DNA from: Yoonia sp.
GTDB taxonomy: Bacteria > Pseudomonadota > Alphaproteobacteria > Rhodobacterales > Rhodobacteraceae
DNA: 18,633 nucleotides
NCBI GenBank assembly: GCA_028822885.1
Contig: JAPKCP010000021.1
Span: 1 to 18,633 of the forward strand
Direction of reading: 5' to 3'
Of this stretch, positions 14,415 to 18,633 are shown one piece after another (position 1 is the first letter of the stretch; each line of letters begins with the position of its first letter). Both the position numbers and the translations under genes were made by a program. Under the pieces are notes generated by a model that had not been told where the DNA came from, searched no databases, and saw only the letters and a program-made list of their open reading frames with translations.

Positions 14415-14954
14415 ATGAAACATCTGATTGCTTTTCTTTGCTGCCTGCCGATGGCAACCTTCGCCCAAACACCGCAGCCTGACTTAACCAGTCCTGCGAT
14501 GGCCAGTGTAGAAGTCGGCGTGATCTGCGCGCCAGACACGCTTGGCGTACAACCGGCACCGGGCACTGTCGCCGGCACGACCCATGTCATTGCTGAAGAA
14601 CCACCCTTTGTCGCCACCACGCGGCGTGTGCCTGCAGTCCTTGGCATTGGGTTTGGGATCAAATCGCGGACATTGGATAGTGACGGGTTATCAGGCGTTG
14701 AGATGACCGTGACTCACCCGCCAATGGGTGACACTGGCGCAATCTCGCAAACCTTCACGACAACAATTCGAGGCACGGACCCGTCGCTCACATTTTACCA
14801 GTTCGACTATGATTATGAACTGTTGCCCGGCATCTGGCAGATGGAAGCATCTTTTGGCGGTGAGACGCTTTACCGCACAACATTCGAAGTCCTACCAGCA
14901 AATCAGGTCCCGGAACTTGCAGAAATTTGCGGCTTCACAGAGCTTTTATCCTAG
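14415..14954 (+). CDS. DUF3859 domain-containing secreted protein
   Basis: A 179-residue protein with a cleavable signal peptide (MKHLIAFLCCLPMATFAQ, cleavage likely after residue 17) and one DUF3859-type domain. The recognisable block runs VEVGVICAPD near 33-42, then GTTHVIAEEPPFVATTRRVP and AVLGIGFGIK. The rest is predicted beta-rich (FYQFDYDYELLPGIWQMEASF). The family is found in proteobacteria, especially Rhodobacterales, and has no assigned function. Two cysteines outside the signal peptide, one near the domain start and one near the C-terminus, could form a disulfide. I use the ATG at 14415 because it opens directly on the signal sequence, although the ribosome site is poor; the frame is open from 14244 but that part is not protein-like. 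It stands alone between the pckA terminator and the dehydrogenase gene. Confidence 0.8.
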   Translation: MKHLIAFLCCLPMATFAQTPQPDLTSPAMASVEVGVICAPDTLGVQPAPGTVAGTTHVIAEEPPFVATTRRVPAVLGIGFGIKSRTLDSDGLSGVEMTVTHPPMGDTGAISQTFTTTIRGTDPSLTFYQFDYDYELLPGIWQMEASFGGETLYRTTFEVLPANQVPELAEICGFTELLS

Positions 14955-15261
14955 AAGGATCTGCTCCAGACAAGCTTTGGTCTCATAATCAGCAACCAAT
15001 GGGTAAACCCGCAAAACATGATCTGATCAATGCGGCATCCGAAAGCCTAAACCACTGCATAAAACGAGCGCCAAAGACTCAGGTTCAACTGGTATCGTTA
15101 TCGCAAGACTAAGTTACGCGGTCACTTTCGACACGCTACCCACCTGCGCTCATAAGCTATCTGCGACACTTTCGTTCGAAAATTAACATCAAGGCGAATG
15201 AATATTGCGCCGCATCTTCAAATCGACTATTGCTGCACGCGCACAAAGGGGAACGACACAC
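14955..15261. other. 307-bp non-coding region upstream of the acyl-CoA dehydrogenase
   Basis: No supported gene. The block GCG-(GT or A)-CACTTTCG occurs twice, at 15118-15130 and 15163-15174, with the CACTTTCG cores 44 bp apart. The second copy merges into TTTCG-TT-CGAAA (15170-15181), an inverted repeat. These are candidate control sites for the downstream gene. No intrinsic terminator for the DUF3859 gene is apparent. Confidence 0.45.
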
Positions 15262-16947
15262 ATGGCACACGATGGACAAGACATGACACTGAACACAAAC
15301 CCAGTTCTGCATGATCTACTCGCCCTCACGGCGGCCTCCCTTCCTGCTGTGGCGAATGTCCTTGCGTGCGCCAAAGCCAGTGTCACGGCCCTCACCACCG
15401 CTGATGGGCGCATTTCCAGCGCCTTGATTGAACAACACCAGACGGCGGCCCACGGCTATGCGTGGCTGGCGACCTACGACCAGTCTTTGCGGCAAATGCA
15501 GGCTTGGGCTAACCGCTTGCAAGCCGACAGCAAATTTGGCGAAACTGAACAGCTAATTCACCAAATCGCGTTTGGCGAATACCTTTGGCAGATTCATGGT
15601 GGTATCCAGATGAACCAAGGCGAAATGGTGCGCCTGCAAGACATGGGCGTGTCTGCCGCAGATCAGGCAGATTTCATGACCGACGCGGTTGTGTCCTTGA
15701 CCCAAACTGCGAACACCCAAGCAGCGCGAACGCGCCTTGTAGAGCTGATGCAGGAACATTCCGCCAATGTGACTGTTGGCGTGTCCGGTCTTGATGACGA
15801 ACTAGAAATGATCCGCGAGCAATTCCGCCGCTATGCTGTCGAAAAGGTAGAACCCTTTGCCCATGACTGGCACCTTAAGGATGAGTTGATCCCGCTTCAG
15901 GTGATCGACGAATTAGCAGGAATGGGCGTTTTTGGCCTGACAATTCCCGAAGAATACGGTGGATTTGGCCTCTCCAAATCGGCGATGTGTGTGGTGTCAG
16001 AGGAACTATCACGCGGCTACATCGGTGTTGGCTCACTTGGAACGCGCACCGAAATTGCGGCGGAACTGATCCTGTGCGGCGGCACGGAAGAACAGAAACA
16101 AAAGTGGCTACCGAAACTGGCGTCCGCCGAAACCCTACCAACAGCCGTCTTCACCGAACCCAACACCGGCTCCGACCTTGGCGCGTTGCGCACACGGGCT
16201 GTGAAAAAGGGCGAAGATTGGGACGTGACAGGTAACAAGACGTGGATCACCCACGCAACCCGCACCCACATGATGACTTTGCTGGCGCGGACCGATCCTG
16301 AGACGTCGGACTACAAAGGTCTGTCGATGTTCCTCGCCGAAAAGACCCCGGGCACTGACGCTGACCCATTCCCAACGCCCGGCATGACGGGTGGCGAAAT
16401 CGAAGTCCTCGGCTATCGTGGTATGAAGGAATATGAACTGGCGTTTGACGGTTTTGCGATAAAGGGAGAGAACCTTTTGGGCGGAGAAACCGGCAAAGGG
16501 TTCAAGCAGTTGATGCAAACCTTCGAGAGCGCACGTATCCAAACAGCTGCGCGTGCCATCGGAGTTGCCCAATCCGCGTTGGATGTGGGCATGCAATACG
16601 CAATTGACCGCAAGCAATTTGGCAAATCACTGATCAACTTCCCACGCGTGTCCGGCAAACTGGCGATGATGGCGGTTGAAATCATGGTTGCCCGCCAGCT
16701 GACATACTTTTCTGCCGCTGAAAAAGACGCAGACCGACGGTGCGATGTTGAGGCTGGCATGGCCAAATTACTTGGCGCACGCGTGGCATGGGCTTGCGCG
16801 GACAACGCCCTACAAATCCACGGCGGCAATGGCTTTGCGCTCGAATACAAAGTCAGCCGCATTTTGTGCGATGCACGTATCCTGAACATTTTTGAAGGGG
16901 CTGCAGAAATTCAAGCACAAGTGATCGCGCGTCGCCTGCTCGGATAA
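15262..16947 (+). CDS. mcd: Acyl-CoA dehydrogenase with N-terminal extension, probable (2S)-methylsuccinyl-CoA dehydrogenase
   Basis: A 561-residue flavoprotein. Residues 1-175 are a mostly helical extension with AAHGYAWLATYDQSLRQM and FGEYLWQIHGGIQMNQGEM; the acyl-CoA dehydrogenase core starts near 178 (DDELEMIREQFRRYAVEKVE). Core motifs are GLTIPEEYGGFGLS, AVFTEPNTGSDLGALRT, LQIHGGNGFALEYKVSR and the C-terminal IFEGAAEIQAQVIARRLLG, in which Glu545 is the expected catalytic base. The length and the extension match methylsuccinyl-CoA dehydrogenase, an ethylmalonyl-CoA pathway enzyme, rather than ordinary 380-residue members; from memory, mcd lies near pckA in Rhodobacter too. ETF (etfBA here) would take its electrons. 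The ATG at 15262 has AAAGGGG upstream; a TTG at 15205 and an ATG at 15280 are alternatives. Family is certain, substrate likely. Confidence 0.82.
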   Translation: MAHDGQDMTLNTNPVLHDLLALTAASLPAVANVLACAKASVTALTTADGRISSALIEQHQTAAHGYAWLATYDQSLRQMQAWANRLQADSKFGETEQLIHQIAFGEYLWQIHGGIQMNQGEMVRLQDMGVSAADQADFMTDAVVSLTQTANTQAARTRLVELMQEHSANVTVGVSGLDDELEMIREQFRRYAVEKVEPFAHDWHLKDELIPLQVIDELAGMGVFGLTIPEEYGGFGLSKSAMCVVSEELSRGYIGVGSLGTRTEIAAELILCGGTEEQKQKWLPKLASAETLPTAVFTEPNTGSDLGALRTRAVKKGEDWDVTGNKTWITHATRTHMMTLLARTDPETSDYKGLSMFLAEKTPGTDADPFPTPGMTGGEIEVLGYRGMKEYELAFDGFAIKGENLLGGETGKGFKQLMQTFESARIQTAARAIGVAQSALDVGMQYAIDRKQFGKSLINFPRVSGKLAMMAVEIMVARQLTYFSAAEKDADRRCDVEAGMAKLLGARVAWACADNALQIHGGNGFALEYKVSRILCDARILNIFEGAAEIQAQVIARRLLG

Positions 16948-16976
16948 TCACCTGCGCTTGAGTCGTAGGAGCAACA

Positions 16977-17375
16977 ATGCGACCACAATCCATGCTCCGA
17001 TTTATCGCCCTTATCATCCTGATCGTGTCCTGCGGACCAGACGAGACGATTTCAGGCTATGCTGATCGCAAAATGATCTACGCTTTGGCGTCCATCGACA
17101 ATGCCCCTTTTACGGCGCGCGCAACAATTGCATTCGCGAAAGAGGGGGCAGTGAACGGCACAGGACCATGCAACACCTTTCAGGCGACGCAATCCGCCCC
17201 TTATCCGTGGTTCGCACTGGGACCAATCGCAAGCACACGCCGCGCCTGCCCCGATCTCGGACAAGAGACGGCCTACTTTGCAGCACTTACCGACATGCGC
17301 TTTGCAGAGGTCGCAGGGACGGTTCTGATCCTCTCAAACAACACTGGGCGCGAGATGGTGTTTCAAGCCGAATAG
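16977..17375 (+). CDS. META-domain lipoprotein
   Basis: A 132-residue small envelope protein. The N-terminus has a lipoprotein signal ending ILIVSC, so Cys19 should be lipidated; Gly-Pro-Asp follows. Residues from about 33 form a META (HslJ-like) domain, with the characteristic GPCNTFQATQ block (normally GCNxFxG), then WFALGPIASTRRACP and the FAALTDM helix. HslJ relatives are tied to heat shock or novobiocin resistance in E. coli, but the biochemical role is unknown. The ATG at 16977 has AGGAG six bases upstream and the gene starts 29 bp after the dehydrogenase stop, so the two may share a transcript. Its 3' end overlaps the convergent recO gene by 13 bases, leaving no terminator between them. 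Confidence 0.82.
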   Translation: MRPQSMLRFIALIILIVSCGPDETISGYADRKMIYALASIDNAPFTARATIAFAKEGAVNGTGPCNTFQATQSAPYPWFALGPIASTRRACPDLGQETAYFAALTDMRFAEVAGTVLILSNNTGREMVFQAE

Positions 17376-18094
17376 CGCTCGATCGCCTCAAGCAGCCGAC
17401 CACGAGCGGCAGGCATTGGGCGATCTCCCAGACTTCTCATCAAACGATGCTCAATGAAATAGCCTGTCGTCACCAGTGCCTTCACGATTTCAGCACCCGT
17501 CGCATCGCCCTTTCCTGCAAGAACAGGCGGCAACAACAACAACCGATCCGCCCATTCACCCGCGCCATCACGGCTGACGGCCTTACCGGTGCGGGGGGAC
17601 ACAAACGCGAGATCTTCGTTCACACCCCGCACAGCGCAGGCGGACAAGTCCATCCCAAATCCCATCTCTTCAAGCAGCGCCTGTTCCCACCTGAGATACG
17701 CCAACGGCCAAATGTCAGTTTGGCCAAGCAAATCAAGCAACCCAACCGTGCGCTCATACAGCGGTAAATGCGCTTCGCGTTCAGGCAAGACCAGCGCAAG
17801 AAGACCACAAACCGCATTCAACCCTGCAAGCGATAGACGATCCCCCATGGCAGCAGCGGCCCGACTTCGGATTGGTTCGACAGTGAACGACCCCAAGTGC
17901 TCATCCAGTCGCGCCTTCCATGTCACTGCGAGCTGCGCACCCGGCTGCAACAGAGGGGCGACCTTGCGGCTTATTCCACCACGCACAACGCCTGCATGGC
18001 GACCATGTTGCTCTGAAAATACCTCAATGATCACCGACGTCTCGCCAAAGGGGCGGGTCGTTAAAAGCGCAGCTTCGTCAGTCCAAGTGATCAT
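17363..18094 (-). CDS. recO: DNA repair protein RecO
   Basis: A 243-residue recombination mediator that with RecR loads RecA onto SSB-coated single strands. The N-terminal OB fold reads MITWTDEAALLTTRPFGETS then VIIEVFSEQHGRHAGVVRGG and LLQPGAQLAVTWKARLDEHL. The helical C-terminal part includes YERTVGLLDLL, YLRWEQALLEEMGFGMDLSA and FVSPRTGKAVSRDGAGEW. Only one of the zinc-finger cysteines found in some RecO proteins is present, as is common in this order. The ATG at 18094 starts at the conserved N-terminus; the frame is open to 18175, but that extension is Pro/Ser-rich and unlike RecO. It lies 120 bp after DUF1491 in the conserved era-DUF1491-recO order, and converges with the META gene. Confidence 0.95.
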   Translation of the reverse strand: MITWTDEAALLTTRPFGETSVIIEVFSEQHGRHAGVVRGGISRKVAPLLQPGAQLAVTWKARLDEHLGSFTVEPIRSRAAAAMGDRLSLAGLNAVCGLLALVLPEREAHLPLYERTVGLLDLLGQTDIWPLAYLRWEQALLEEMGFGMDLSACAVRGVNEDLAFVSPRTGKAVSRDGAGEWADRLLLLPPVLAGKGDATGAEIVKALVTTGYFIEHRLMRSLGDRPMPAARGRLLEAIERYSA

Positions 18095-18214
18095 GTGGGC
18101 AATGTGGGGACAAAATATGATGTTGGGAAGTGCTGAAACAACGGGAGCCTCCGGCGGGGATTTGGAGAAAACCAAAGACGCCGGGCGGTGTGCCCTTCAT
18201 CTGGCCTTAACAAC

Positions 18215-18541
18215 TCACTCTAACCCGGGTTCATCCAACAGGTGACGTCCCTGTTTATCCTCAACTTCGATGACCCAAAGATCGGGATCAAAGCTGCGTT
18301 GTTTCGCGACTGACATTTCAACGTCGCGATCATCGCCTTCGGTCAGGACCACCCATTTGCGATCGCCTGTCATCAGATCAAAGCTACGCTGAAAGCAACA
18401 GGCTTGCCCATCAAGCGTATTCAGTTTGATCAAGACAGCGCCCGCCGTCGAATCGCCTCGTTGCACAACAAATGCGGGGATTTCAGACAGACGCAGGCGC
18501 GTGAGGTAGGCTGACACCCAGATGTCAGCCGTTAGTCTCAT
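18215..18541 (-). CDS. DUF1491 family protein
   Basis: A 108-residue alphaproteobacterial protein with no known function. It starts MRLTADIWVSAYLTRLRLSE and includes the family-typical GAVLIKLNTLDGQACCFQRS and an acidic segment with a conserved tryptophan near the C-terminus (DPDLWVIEVEDKQGRHLLDE). No signal peptide or membrane segment is seen; it is probably cytosolic. The start ATG overlaps the era stop in ATGA (18541-18538), so translation is coupled to era. Location between era and recO is the usual arrangement in Rhodobacterales and suggests, but does not show, a housekeeping link to ribosome assembly or DNA repair. Confidence 0.88.
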   Translation of the reverse strand: MRLTADIWVSAYLTRLRLSEIPAFVVQRGDSTAGAVLIKLNTLDGQACCFQRSFDLMTGDRKWVVLTEGDDRDVEMSVAKQRSFDPDLWVIEVEDKQGRHLLDEPGLE

Positions 18542-18633
18542 GTATTGCCGTCTTTGAAATCGAGGCCCATCTCTGAGTACCGTTCTTTCTCTTCCAGCCA
18601 GTTCTTGCGCACTTTAATTTGCACAAACAAATG
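18538..18633 (-). CDS. era: GTPase Era, C-terminal end (cut by window edge)
   Basis: The last 31 codons and stop of Era, the GTPase that binds the 3' end of 16S rRNA during small-subunit maturation. The visible end reads HLFVQIKVRKNWLEEKERYS and EMGLDFKDGNT, matching the final KH-domain helix motif (HLFLxVKVxxxWxxxxxxYxxMGLDF) of Era. The G domain lies beyond the window. The TGA is shared with the DUF1491 start in an ATGA overlap. Confidence 0.92.
   Translation of the reverse strand, partial: HLFVQIKVRKNWLEEKERYSEMGLDFKDGNT

Noticed and set aside
14999..15112. 37-codon open frame (MGKPAKHDLINAASESLNHC...)
   Set aside because: Composition is acceptable but there is no ribosome site, no recognisable motif, and the region looks like a leader or promoter of the downstream gene.
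18095..18214. 40-codon open frame on the minus strand between the DUF1491 gene and recO, or extension of recO into it
   Set aside because: No family similarity, Pro/Ser/His-rich composition, and the RecO N-terminus is conserved at ATG 18094.
1..18633. Mobile element, prophage, defence island, CRISPR array or tRNA
   Set aside because: No transposase, integrase, direct-repeat array, toxin-antitoxin pair or tRNA-like sequence was recognised on either strand; the gene order is that of core Rhodobacterales chromosome.

Overview
The window is chromosomal DNA from an alphaproteobacterium, most likely Rhodobacterales (Roseobacter group). The evidence is the gene order. The run chvI-chvG-hprK-rapZ-EIIA-HPr next to pckA, an era-DUF1491-recO block, a truncated HPr kinase, a likely methylsuccinyl-CoA dehydrogenase and several families typical of this order (DUF6473, DUF3859, HIG1-like twin-TM protein) all fit. 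Base composition is moderate and fairly even. I see no transposase, integrase, phage gene, CRISPR array, tRNA or rRNA. This is mainly core genome, with a few non-coding signals of real interest.

Layout, left to right. Positions 1-328 (minus) hold the N-terminal part of parC. From 468 to 2701 (plus) come an SH3b-domain envelope protein, a short-chain dehydrogenase, a 65-residue two-helix membrane protein and a PduO-type cobalamin adenosyltransferase. A 458-bp gap (2702-3159) follows and contains a long, RNA-like interrupted hairpin. Next are etfB-etfA (plus), a shared bidirectional terminator, a convergent DUF6473 gene (minus), and the divergent 3-hydroxybutyryl-CoA dehydrogenase gene hbd with a PhaR-like inverted repeat just upstream.

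From 12195 down to 6815 (minus) runs one tightly packed operon: chvI, chvG, hprK, rapZ, EIIA-Man family, HPr and a lysophospholipid acyltransferase. Several junctions overlap by 4 bases, and the last two genes may overlap by up to 26. It is a regulatory PTS without sugar permeases, tied to an envelope-sensing two-component system. Divergent from chvI is pckA, and the shared 290-bp control region carries a perfect 22-bp palindrome plus a half-site exactly 20 bp upstream.

After pckA and its terminator come a secreted DUF3859 protein, a large acyl-CoA dehydrogenase with a helical N-terminal extension (probably Mcd of the ethylmalonyl-CoA pathway), and a META-domain lipoprotein. The right end (minus) holds recO, a DUF1491 gene and the last 31 codons of era.

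How the genes fit together: ETF, hbd, the probable Mcd and the adenosyltransferase (AdoCbl for mutases) all serve acyl-CoA, PHB-related and ethylmalonyl-CoA carbon flow. PckA leads from C4 acids to gluconeogenesis. The PTS/ChvGI operon is a plausible control layer for the same carbon decisions. That functional link is inference; the gene order and signals are read directly.
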